This document shows positions 22,360 through 32,082 of a stretch of DNA of 64,000 nucleotides, in pieces (the first letter of the stretch is position 1; each line of letters begins with the position of its first letter). Below the pieces are notes generated by a model. It was not told the DNA's origin. It was given only the letters and a program-made list of their open reading frames with translations, and did not search any database. Location: the NCBI GenBank assembly GCA_018136815.1, contig CM030931.1, forward strand, positions 2,967,801 through 3,031,800, read 5' to 3'. This stretch comes from Isochrysis galbana. Lineage: Eukaryota > Haptophyta > Isochrysidales > Isochrysidaceae. Position numbers and translations under genes: made by a program.

Positions 22360-22850
22360 GGCTCTTGTTTTAACGTTGAATACACCATTCTTACACTTGT
22401 TTTAACACCCCCGCTCAGGGGGTGTTCAGTACGTCCTAACACCTCCGACAAACTGCAATTCAAAAGTGTGAACACCCCCGCACAAGGCGCCAGTTTTTCG
22501 GTGAATTCGTGTGGCGAGCATAGCCCTGGTGTAGTGCGCTGCGGTTCAGTGTTCAGTATCGGACCGCAACCGCAAGTTGAGGGGTTCGAAACCGGGACGT
22601 ACTTCACTGTGCGTTCTGGTCCCACTGTGCGTTCTGGTCCCGAGGCCCGAGGCTTTTTTTTGGTGGTTGAACACTACTGAACAGCGTATGAACACCTCAT
22701 TGTCCGTTTCAACAGTTGAACACTACACACTACTGAACAGCTTATTAACTTATTACTTATTAACGCCGTGCTGGTGGCTAATGTATTAACACCTTCCTCA
22801 AAGGACCGAAAAGGGGTCTCAGATGCGTATGAACGTTAAAACAAGAACCC
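22360..22850. mobile_element. MITE-like element with 18-bp terminal inverted repeats
   Basis: The left end GGCTCTTGTTTTAACGTT (22360-22377) and the right end AACGTTAAAACAAGAACC (22832-22849) are inverted repeats with one mismatch. The interior is full of GTGTTC/GAACAC and TTAACACC motifs in both orientations and has no transposase. No clear target-site duplication is seen. The superfamily is unknown. Confidence 0.6.
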
Positions 22851-22883
22851 TGGACCCTGGGCAGAGTCCATAGCTCTAGCGTC

Positions 22884-23040
<157 letters not shown>

Positions 23041-23350
23041 GCTTGGGCGGCTTGGGGCGCGTACGGCGTACGCGGCGGCGAAGGGAAGAAGAGAGCGTGT
23101 TCCCCCTGGGAGGGGAGGGTGGTTTTCTTTTCCCTTCTTTCCTCCGGTCTAGCGCGCCCCCCTCGTTGCTCCGTTGCCGTTCACTAGCGCAAACTAAAGC
23201 CCGCTGGTCATTGAAAGGACAATCACTATCTGATTATACTAGAGTAGAGTTTTACCACTACTACTACTGTGATAAGAAGAACAGCCGCCTCGAGTGGTCG
23301 GTCGGTCTGCTGATCCTCCTCGCGGCGCTGCTACTGGCGACGCGGGCCGG

Positions 23351-23919
23351 ATGCAGGCAGCCCCAAACGACAAGCGTACACTATACGTAGGTGAGTCGAG
23401 GCAGTCTAGCGTGTGCGCATGTCATCGGTTGCGGCCAGTTCTTAATTTCTTTGCCTCGCAGGTGGTCTCGAGGAGAGCGTGACAGAAGAGATCCTAAGAG
23501 CAGCATTTGCGCCATTTGGCGAGCTCACGGACGTGAACCTCCCTCTAGATTCCAGCACACGTGAGTGGCGTCATGCCAAATACTACCCTTGATAAGTATC
23601 ATGCCCAAATTATGCTCAAGCTTCAACCTTAAGCCCTGTGATGCGGCGATGGCATGCAAACTTTGCTCGCTCTCAGTCTCGTTTCCCTCTGCATATTCCA
23701 GAGAAACACAAAGGTTTTGCCTTCTTGCAGTATGACGAGCGCTCTGATGCTGCCGATGCGATCGACAATATGAATGGAGCAGAATTGTTTGGACGAGTTC
23801 TCAAAGTGAATATCGCTAAAGCAGATGCTGCATCGCGCGGGTCTCACCGCCCTATTTGGGAGACGCAAGCAGATAATTTTTTTGCATCCGAGCAAGGAGA
23901 GGGTGGTGAGAAGGAATGA
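23351..23919 (+). CDS. RRM protein related to cyclophilin E, without the PPIase domain
   Basis: There are three exons (23351-23390, 23462-23560, 23702-23919) joined in phase 1, giving 118 residues. RNP2 is KRTLYVGGL, split by intron 1 at the first glycine. RNP1 is KHKGFAFLQYDE. IDNMNGAELFGRVLKVNIAK and the post-RRM segment SRGSHRPIWE closely follow the N-terminal half of PPIE/CypE (spliceosomal cyclophilin 33). In animals and plants this RRM is fused to a cyclophilin domain. Here a stop comes at 23917 after an acidic EGGEKE tail, and no PPIase-coding frame is seen in the following kilobases. It probably binds RNA in the nucleus or spliceosome. Confidence 0.85.
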
Positions 23920-24830
23920 CCAGTCCTTGCGATTTGCAGGAACTTCCACCACCGTCCGAATCTGTGGATTGGTTTATTCAGGTTGTCATCAATCCGATTG
24001 CTTGCGTATTGCGACCAGTGCGATTACATCATTGTGACTGATAGCACAGTTAAACATACCGCTGTGATAGCACGCGAACACGTGTGGATGGCGTCTCATT
24101 TGTCTCATGCTCGCGCTGTTGCCGTTTTGCGGTCCCGGGGGCGATGGATGGCGAAGTGTCGATGAATAGCTGCGTTAATCTTGTACATCTCCGCGCGGCT
24201 TTCGGCTTTTTCCGGAAAGGGGCAGATTGAGGTCGTGAGGTTCTCCGCCGATGCCCGATGCCATGCTGACGCCGATGCACGCCAAAATTCAAATCATTTC
24301 CCCCGTTTCGCAAGATAGAAGTGTTGGCAAGCTGATCGAGATCGCCCGGTGCTCGTTGGGTATTGGCTGGGAGCGCATCGTCATTCAGACGCGGGTGAAT
24401 TGGTTGTGAATCGGTCCCCGGGTTGGGATGCGCGCGCCAGGGCCTCTCTCAACGGGACAGGGACGGCCCCGAAAGCGCAACTTCACCACGAGTGCTTTTT
24501 CCTGGTGAGTCGTTAACGTAGGTTGACGCTTCTTTGCGTTCTCACCCAATGAGCGTGTGGGGAGTTCTCGGGAGCCGGGCCTTTATTCTCAGCGTTTCCA
24601 GTGTTCAAGGTTCGGCCCTTGTCCCTTGTGCTTTATGCTTTATGCGCGTTGCCTCGTTCGTGCCTCGTGCCGAGACTAGATAGAAAAAAAACATCTGAAG
24701 GTTCTGGGCTACACACCTACTATCTTCCCGGTATTTACTACCCTTTCGCCGCCACTGCCCTTTATTTCCCTTCGCATCACTTCCTCCCCTTCTCCCCTTC
24801 ATTCCTTTTTCTTTGGTTTCCGGGGTGCAT
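23920..24830. other. Intergenic with diverged R1 repeat
   Basis: Bases 24488-24590 (GTGCTTTTTCCTGGTGAGTC ... TGTGGGGAGTT.TCGGGAGCC) are a degenerate R1 copy. No gene is supported. Confidence 0.45.
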
Positions 24831-24834
24831 GCAG

Positions 24835-25369
24835 ATTAGCATCAGTGTTGTCTCAGGCACGAAAGGCAAAGGTAGACATCCTGATGCTCCAAGAATTACA
24901 CGCATACGAAGACGGAGCACACCTCCGGGCGCACAGGACGGCCGCCCTATTAGGATGGTCGTGGTTTGCTGCACCAGGAGAGCTGGGAGACCTTGCCAGC
25001 GGGGTCGCTGTGGCGATCAGGGCCGGGGCCGGTAGAGTGACTCCTAGACCGGATACGATAGAGGTATTGCTACACGGTAGATGCGTATCAGTAGAGCTTA
25101 ACATTGACGAAATAAAGTACCGAGTAATGTCTGTTTATCTTAGCGCGGCACCAGGCCCCCGGGAGAGGCAACTCATGCAATTAAAACATAAATTAGACAA
25201 AGTTGACGCGCGACCCCGATCTTAATCGGGGGAGACTTCAACTGCGTCGAAGACGGCGTGGACGACACCCAGCGAGCGGGGGAAACGGCTTATCACAATG
25301 CGCACGGGGCGAAATGGAAAGCGATGGCTAAAAGCCGCCGGCTGAGAGACGTGCATCATACGATGCGCT
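24835..25369 (+). mobile_element. LINE endonuclease-domain fragment
   Basis: The apurinic-like endonuclease of a non-LTR retrotransposon is readable: AKVDILMLQELHAYEDGAHL, LLGWSWFAAPGELGDLASGV with AVAIRAG, then after a frameshift near 25205 LIGGDFNCVEDGVDDTQRAG and RLRDVHH. ExH-like and GDFN motifs are conserved, but the frame is broken and no RT follows. A hAT element sits at its 3' end. Confidence 0.75.
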
Positions 25370-26832
25370 TAGGGCCAGGTCAGAATTTCGTTTGAAACCC
25401 GCCCAAATTTCTTCGGATATTTCGCTCAGATTTCGCGTTCACTGCCCCAAATTTCGCAAATATTTTGCGAGGCGCGAGCGCTCCCGCGCTCGCGCGCTAG
25501 CCTTTGACCTAGCTACCTATACATAGCCATATGGCATATTGCATATAGCCCCGCCGCCGCTGCTATCTGTATTTGGCTACATGAATGGGCTTTTCACTTT
25601 TCACCTAGATAGAGCGAGGATTGACACTCATTGACTCTCGTTTGCGCAACGTTAATTATAAAAGTACTTGCACAGTGACACACATCACACACGTACTCTA
25701 CTAACGTATTACTCACTCCTTACTCAAGGTCACTGGTGTGATTATACCGCAACATCAACCCACATTGAATCTGATCGGCCAAGGCACTCATTTGTCCATC
25801 GCCAAACATACACTTCAATAACGAAAACACACGCTCACACGACGCAGAATTAGGAGACAATGCAAAAGCGATGCGCGCAGCCGTTGCCCATGTCGGAATG
25901 TGAGTGTGATTTGCCCTCCACCACTCTAAGACGGTCTTGGTGTACTCGGAGATATTGCCACGGTCGGCGATGCGGAATGCACGGGCTGATGCCAAGTATG
26001 CGGGCAGCTCGTGGACAAGTTGGTTGCCACAATTGAGGTGAGCATACATGGGGAGAGTCTCGAGTTTCCGAACATACGCCGTATCCACATTCGCACAGGC
26101 AAACGAGGGGTCAAACGCACGGAGCAGGGCTAACGCTTGGTGTTGCGCTTTACAATGATATGGGGCAGCACAGTTGTCCGAGAGCCGATTCTCCAAGTAC
26201 TCGAAGCCAGCCTTGACCTTGTTGACGCACTCTTGCCATTGTGGAAGCTTTACTACATTGATCAACTTGCGTAGCGCTGCCAAATCCTTGATTTCGGGCC
26301 GTTGCAGATGTTGCAATCGCAGTCGCCGTCGCAGCAACTCCCGCTGCCGCTGCCGTTGCCATCGCTGCCGCAGGCTCCTCCTCCTCGGACTCCTCGGACT
26401 CGTCCACCACGATCTCGGTGTGGCGCCTCTTGCGGCTGTGGCGCCTCATGGCGAGGATGGTCTTCGGTCTGCGGTCTGCGGATCGCGCCCTCTCGCTCTC
26501 TTCTCTCCGCCGCCCCCGCGGCTCCCCCCCCCCCTCTCCCGCCTTTACTACCCCTCCTCTCCCGCCCTTTCTTACCCCCCCTCTCCCGCCCTTTACTTAC
26601 TCTTACTACCCTACCCTCTCCCCTCTCTCTCCCGCCTCCCGCCCTTACTACTTACTACCCCCCCGCCCCCCGCCCCCCGTCCTTCTCCCTAGGTATAGGA
26701 GCCCCCAAATTTTGCGAGGGCGTTGCAGGAGCCCCCCAAATTTTGCGAAATTTCGCCCCGAAATCTGTGAGTAAACCCACCCCCAAATTTTGAAAAAAAT
26801 TTCCGAAATCCTGACCTGGCCCTAGATGCGCT
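25362..26832 (-). mobile_element. hAT-superfamily DNA transposon, internally reduced
   Basis: A 1455-bp element (25370-26824) lies between perfect 8-bp duplications GATGCGCT (25362-25369, 26825-26832), the hAT hallmark. Terminal inverted repeats are TAGGGCCAGGTCAGAATTTC at the left and the complement of GAAATCCTGACCTGGCCCTA at the right, with one mismatch. A minus-strand frame at 25720-26337 keeps 205 residues including the hAT dimerisation region: WWRANHTHIPTWATAARIAF and SASCERVFSLLKCMFGDGQM. The N-terminal BED and catalytic regions are absent, so it is non-autonomous. The 3' flank (plus strand) is C- and AAATTTTG-rich. Confidence 0.9.
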
Positions 26833-26957
26833 TAGGGGTGGCAAACCTCATTAGCGTGGATTCAAGGACTGGTATGTAGTGGTAATTGTACGCCTCGAAG
26901 TCTACTCTGTAGAAGTCTTTTATTATGCGTTTCCATGCTATTAAAAAAAACCTTCTA
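26820..26957 (-). mobile_element. LINE RT C-terminal fragment
   Basis: The minus frame reads FLIAWKRIIKDFYRVDFEAY, matching the LLA-RYIITDFYRIHYDGL stretch of the LINE at 1 kb, where TGA replaces the Trp codon. It is a short fragment between the hAT element and retroposon family 2. Confidence 0.55.
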
Positions 26958-27717
26958 ATATTCTTACCGCACTCGCGGCGAATGGAACCACTACCTACTA
27001 CACGTAGCACGTAGCATACTTTCTACACCCCCACTCCCCGGGCCCTTCTCCCCCCGCCATCAGGCGGCTCCCCCCGTACACTACTAGGGGGATAGGGGTG
27101 AAGGGCTTAGATATGGTCCGGTGGCCCGCGCCCCCCCCCGGTGATCTTTCCTCCCCTTCCTCCTGTGTCTCCGAGTGGGCGGCCGACTCTGTCCCGACTT
27201 ATCCTGTAAACAGGTGCGGGACTTACCAATTTTCCGGTGAGCGGAGCTCTCGCTCCGCCCCCCCCCTTCTCCGCGCTCTCTCTCCCCTCTCCTGCGGCAC
27301 GCGCGATGGCGCGCCTGCGGCAGGCCTGCAGCTGCCCTCTGGCGGCCCCTGGAGGCTCCTGGAGGCCAGCTCTGGGGGCAGAGGAGGCTGGGGCTGGGCC
27401 CTGGCCTCCCCTGCCTCTCCCTCGCTGGCGCTCCTGGGCCTCTGGGGCCCCCACTCTGCACCTGTCTGCCTGTCGACCAGGGGGGGAGGGGGGGTTGGAG
27501 CGATGGGCTGGCCACGGCAGGCCAGGACGCGCGAGGCAGGCGTGCCTGCCAGGGAGAGAGTGGGTCAGCAGGGCAGTGGCCTCCTGGCAAGCCATCAGGC
27601 GTGCCAGGAGGATGAGTGGTTCCTCCCCCATGGCAGGGGAGGAGTGGAGAGAGGGGGGGGCTCGTGCCCCCCCATGCGGCAACCAAGTATAAACTTAGTT
27701 GCGTTTCCATGCTATTA
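26926..27717 (-). mobile_element. Hairpin-headed retroposon, family 2, copy A, with 18-bp duplication
   Basis: A 756-bp insert (about 26944-27699) lies between perfect repeats TGCGTTTCCATGCTATTA (26926-26943, 27700-27717). On the minus strand it begins with the palindrome AACTAAGTTTATACTTGGTT (27700-27681), then an ATG-containing spacer and a second hairpin GGGGGGGCACGAGCCCCCCC. The body is GC-rich. It ends with the class-1 LINE tail GCGGTAAGAATATTAGAAGG plus T-rich bases. It targets AT-containing LINE sequence. A long minus frame (27107-27682) crosses the unit, but the other copies do not keep it. Confidence 0.85.
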
Positions 27718-27839
27718 TATAGAGCGCTTTTAGGTTTTCGGGGGTGGTCGTACCGGGATATGCGAAGAGTCTGTCTTTCACTTTCTGTGCACGCGATCTC
27801 TTACTTAGGAGGAGGCGTATGCTTTGCAAGGGCGTCTAT

Positions 27840-28119
27840 GGTTTCGAATATCGTTTTCGTCGCGGGGCACCATGCTAGATGACACGATCCTTCTTGCACC
27901 ATGGGGTGGGCCAGCATGGCTGCTGTGGCTGGTGTGGCCGGGGCCACGGGCCGTGTGGCGCGACCGGGATCGCGCTCACCTGCTCGGCCTCTACGGGCGG
28001 ACGCGGTCGCTTCGTCAGCGACAACTCCATGAGTGCTGGGGGTGCGCCCGCGGCGGGGGGCCCGAAGGAGAGGTGGGGAGCGGCGGTGCGCTCCATGGCG
28101 ACCAACTATAAAGTTAGTT
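27840..28119 (-). mobile_element. Hairpin-headed retroposon, family 3, copy at 28.1 kb
   Basis: On the minus strand it starts with the palindrome AACTAACTTTATAGTTGGT (28119-28101), then CGCC and ATG at 28096, opening MERTAAPHLSFGPP. This continues MELSLTKRPRPPVEAEQV and PVAPHGPWPRPH. The copy at 46.07 kb keeps the same peptide blocks (MEQSLAKRPRPPAEAEQV, PVAPHGPWPQPH), so this stretch has evolved under coding constraint or is young. The 3' boundary is unclear. Confidence 0.65.
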
Positions 28120-28512
28120 CCTGTTTCGGTAAAAGAAGACAGGGGGCGCCAGAGCCAGGAGGGAGGAGGGAAGAGGAAGGGCCGCGGCTCGCCGTGGCCA
28201 CTCGCTCCGGCGAGAGTGATTAGCGCTTTGGGCTCTGGGCCCCTAGATTCACGAGTGCACGAGTGCCTCCCCCCCCCCCTGCGTTGTTTTACCCGAAAGG
28301 GATTTCCCCCCAGCATGGCCTCGAGGAGAGGGCGTGCTGAGGTGCGCAGGGTCGGTGCGTGCACTGGGGGGAGGACAAATATCGAGGGGAGAGGACAGTG
28401 CCCCCTCCCCCCGGTATCACGCGGACACCGGGCTCGTCGAGCATGGCGGGATTCCGGGGGACTGAAAAGTTGTGTCCAATTAGCTAGTGGGGCTGGCTAG
28501 GATATAACATTG
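28120..28512 (+). mobile_element. Retroposon family 4 with class-2 tail, copy 1
   Basis: It runs from CTGTTTCGGTAAAAGAAGAC through GCGCCAGAGCCAGGAGGG and GTGCACTGGGGGGAGGACAA to the tail AAAAGTTGTGTCCAATTAGC...GGATATAACATT. It stands head-to-head with the family 3 copy at 28119. The second copy is at 56268-56640 (-). Confidence 0.7.
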
Positions 28513-29024
28513 ATTATTATTATTTATTAGGATACCTCTCGCCAATCCCCATCCCCACAAGGCGACCCAATCCCATTGCCATTGCTCTTTTGTCTTTTGT
28601 CCATACAACATACGAACATACGGTGACCATCAGGCAAACTTGAACTGAAGAAGGTTCTTGAAATTTATTGAGGTTAAAACTCAAACTCATTGAACTTTAG
28701 TTGGGGCCGCACTAGCGTCGCCGCGCAGCGTTTGACCGATCCGAGGTTGTTCCGAAGCCCAATCCATCGATTCCTCGTTGCTTCGGATCCGATGATTGTC
28801 TCATACGTCCAAAATTGGGGGCCAGGCTTGGGTGCTCGTCTCGATTGCGAACGGGCGGCAGAGGGGAGGGGGCGGACACTATGCAGCACCTATGCTGCAA
28901 CGTATCCAATGTTATCCGTATAACATCATTGTAAATTTGGGCAGAAGCATGCACGTTACGATCAAAAGTCGATGGCAGCTGAGAGATGGGATAGCCGTTA
29001 ACCGTGGACTGATAAGGGTTCGAG
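28513..29024. other. Intergenic, nothing recognised
   Basis: 3' flank of the large minus-strand gene. It contains its presumed 3' UTR and shows no repeat or domain. Confidence 0.4.
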
Positions 29025-31179
29025 TCATGGCGGCGTATCGTCATCGCCGCGCGGCATCCCCCGCTCCAACTGCGCAAGTATCGTCGCCTTGACCCCATCG
29101 CGGAGATTGCATAATCGGAGGGTTGCACCTAATACTTGTGAGAGAGGCCGACGGTCATCCGTCATTTGGTCTAGCAGGCACCTCAAAAGTCTGAGGGAAA
29201 CAATGAGGAAGCGACTCCCGTGATCCCCGACATCTTGCTCGTGTACATCCATGTCGTGTTCGTCGTCAGACATAGCTCGTAGGGAGACACCAAGCAAGCT
29301 TGCAAGCAAGACGAGGTCGTTGCTGAGCCTAACGCTCGCATTCAACCACCGTGAGAAACCTGCACGGAATGCGCGTCGCTCGGGAGAAGGTGCAAGCGAG
29401 AGAAATGAAGCCAAGAGTGCGTGCGCAGAGAGCACGATGCCTGCATTGCGATCATTGGACAGATGAGCTGGACCAAGACCTAGTCCGTCTGCGATGGATG
29501 CCAGGAGGGGCTGGAGCTGGGCACAGGCGAGGCCCCAGTCTGCTGATGGGACTGCAGCCAACCCGATTGCTAGAGAGGCCAACTGGGCACGCAAGGGGAT
29601 GACTTCAATCGAACAACTCGCTTCGGCATCGGCATGACCGCGCGATAAGCCGCATAGCTCGAGTGCTGCAATGCTATCGCGGGAATCAGTCGACATGCTG
29701 AACAAAAGCCGCAGCGCCATTCGTGAAGGCAGGGACGGTATGGCGGAGCCTTCTACAAGAGCAAGGAGTAGGCGCGTGCCGGAGGTGTGATGAACAAGCC
29801 ATTGAAGCAATCGGATCGCGGCATTAGATTTTGCGGCAACGCCCGTTGCCTCCGCCCCCCTTGCCTGCACGGATAGAGACAATGTCCCATTGGGCTTTTC
29901 GTTACGGGTGCGTAAGCTGTTATTCTCGGAAGCATCGTTCTTGGATGCAGCAGCACCACAATTCATTTGCACCACAGCAGGCTGTTTTTCGGCCATGGAC
30001 ATGCCAAGTCGATCCAATAGAGGCCAAATGTGGAGGTGCACTCTCCAGGGAAGATGCAATTGCCAATGATGTGCAGCTGCGATGAGCCAAGAAGGCCTCG
30101 AACGTGCACGAGGTAAGAGCAGTTGGACGCATGCATGTGTACAGCGCAGGCAGGGAGAGAGTGAGTTGTTGCGACGGAGTAGCTCGGGATGTGTGAGTAG
30201 GCCAAGCGTGGAGGTGAGTATGCTGGAGAGCAACACAGTCGAGAGTGGGCGAGGATTGCGCCCTCCTGGATCGAGCCGAGACGCGTGAGTAAGGACGCCC
30301 TGCCGGGAAGCATAGGAGCACGGGAGCTGATCTGGGAAGCGGGTTGACATTCGCTTCGAGAGAAGGCAATCACCCTGGCCTGAAATCGTGTAGCGCATCG
30401 CTTGGCTTAGCACCGATCCGTCCCTGCGCTGCCTGCAGGTGTGAACTCACCTGGAGAGCACCCAGCGCAAGAGCGATAGACGCAACGTGAGCCGATAGCT
30501 GGAGATGGGGAAGTATCATGTCGACAATAAGCACGTCGCTCTCCATCAAGGGTGCACAGAGGAATCTATCGGGGCGGGAGGTATGAGCTTCCGAGGTGGT
30601 TGAGGCCTCTGTCTCCAGGTATCCCATCTCCGAGAGCCCGTCGTCATCGTCCGGCTCCTGCTCTCTGTCACAGGGCGTCTCCGCATCATCCTGCGCATCC
30701 CATTCCCTCCATGCATCCTCATCGTACGCCTGCACATCACCATGCAACTCGTCAGGGCCGACAGTACCAGCAGCAATTGCTTCCAAGCAGGCTGCAACTG
30801 CAGGTCGCCTCCACGACTCCCTGTACAACTTGGAGAGAAGTTCGAGGACGGCCATGTTCCGGGGTGTCGATAGCCGAGGCGCGCTTTCTAGGAGCCGATG
30901 CAGCTTGCTGTGGATTAGAGGAGGGGCTCCAGGTTGTAAGCATAAGCGAGTCAGCTGTGGCACAAGAGTGAGCAGCTCGTGAAAGAGGCCTGTCTGGCTG
31001 ACGTCGATGGTGGCACTGGTGAGCAGGGCGTCGAGCAGCTCCTCTGGGGTCTCCTCGGCCAGCCGCTGCAGCCTGAGCACGAAGCGCGCCTCGGCAGGGC
31101 TGCCATGCACTGCGCGATTCAGCAGTGCCCGCGCGGCCGACATACGCCGCGGGTCGGAGCCGCCGACGAGGCACCGCAC
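29025..31179 (-). CDS. Large alpha-helical (HEAT/ARM-like) protein, unrecognised
   Basis: Two open blocks form one gene: exon 1 31179 to about 30455, and exon 2 from about 30330 to the stop at 29025, about 670 residues in total. Exon 1 ends ...ALALGALQ at a good donor (CAG|GTGAGT). The acceptor is probably a CAG near 30330 that keeps phase 0, as in LQ followed by LPCSYASRQG, but this is not certain. The protein is Leu/Ala-rich with amphipathic helices (LLHELLTLVPQLTRLCLQ-like, LRAQLASLAIGLAAVP, VLSAHALLASFLSLAPSPER). An acidic linker occurs near residue 170 (QEPDDDDGLSE) and another (SDDEHDMDVHEQD) precedes the last helices. I find no family. HEAT-type scaffold is an inference. Confidence 0.55.
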
Positions 31180-31229
31180 TAAGAAACAAAAAAATCACAG
31201 ACGCGTGCATCCATACAAGTCCGCGATTT

Positions 31230-31720
31230 TTAAAAAATGGGGGGGGGTCGGTTTTATTAGGTCGATTTTAGGATGTCGTTTTTGGTTCCAGGGGGGGGCG
31301 GTCGGTATATTTATGGTGTGGTTATTTGGTTTGGGGGGGGGTCGCGCGCGGAGCGCGCGGAGCGCTCTGGGCGGTTCGTGGGGGTCGGAAAACGCCTTGA
31401 AATGTCGTCAAGTGTGGTTCGGGCGCGGGGGTACGCGCGCTCCGTGTCGGGTCTCGTCAGACACAATATTATAAGAGTACACTCCCGGCTCCCAAGGGGG
31501 TCGGTTTCTCAACGGGGGTGGTGTTCGCTGGTTCGGGGGGCGGGGGGGGTCGGCTTTCTCAGCGTTCCGCTGTGCTGTGTGCGCTGGTTCACTGGTTCAG
31601 GGGGGTCGGTTTATGACTTTATGACGTATACAGTGCCGGTTTCTGCTTCGCTCTTGGGGTCGCATTTTTACCCCCTATTTTCGAGGATCGGGGGTCGGGG
31701 GCGATTTTTTTTAAATCGCA
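31230..31720 (+). repeat. Irregular G-tract repeats (GGGGGTCGGTTT)
   Basis: At least eight G-runs of 5-9 are each followed by TCGG or CGGTCGG and then T-rich sequence, spaced 30-100 bp apart (for example 31241, 31290, 31330, 31380, 31495, 31540, 31601, 31690). The strand bias of G is total. The intervals are not alike, so this is not a plain tandem repeat. The upstream ORF frames are G-tract artefacts. Confidence 0.6.
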
Positions 31721-32082
31721 GACTTGTATCAGCCGTCAGCCGCCGAGTCTGCCATATATATCGCCAGCCATGGCGGGAGGTATACGTCGTGCAAGCTCAT
31801 GTTGCTGGTTGCTGCAAGATGAAAGGCCGCCTGCAAGACATGCCAAGCACCCCCCATGGCTGGCGTCGATGGTGGCTCTGCAGGCCGCGGTGGGCGGGGG
31901 GGGCGGCGGTCCCCACGGGTTTCTCTTTTCGCGCCCCCTCCCCACTTGCCCGAGCCCCCCCCCCCCCCCCCCCGGTACCCGCGCTACCTGAAATCCTTCA
32001 ACACTCCATTTTTACTTGATAGTGCGTGCAGGAGCCACTCCCCTTCGGCGAGCTCTCTCGCCGTGGCGGCGGCGGCGGACGT
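31721..32082. other. 5' region of GPN2
   Basis: It contains a C20-like run at 31958-31973 and pyrimidine-rich sequence. No coding feature is supported before the ATG at 32083. Confidence 0.4.

Noticed and set aside
27107-27682. 191-codon minus-strand ORF through retroposon copy A
   Set aside because: The nearly identical copy B does not keep the frame, so selection on this protein is unlikely.
27681-27700. Palindromes read as MITE terminal repeats
   Set aside because: The palindrome occurs at one end only, the other end is a LINE tail, and the duplications are 16-18 bp. All of this fits retroposition.
28960-29035. tRNA gene suggested by GGGTTCGAGTC
   Set aside because: The T-arm bases do not pair and no A box is at the right distance.
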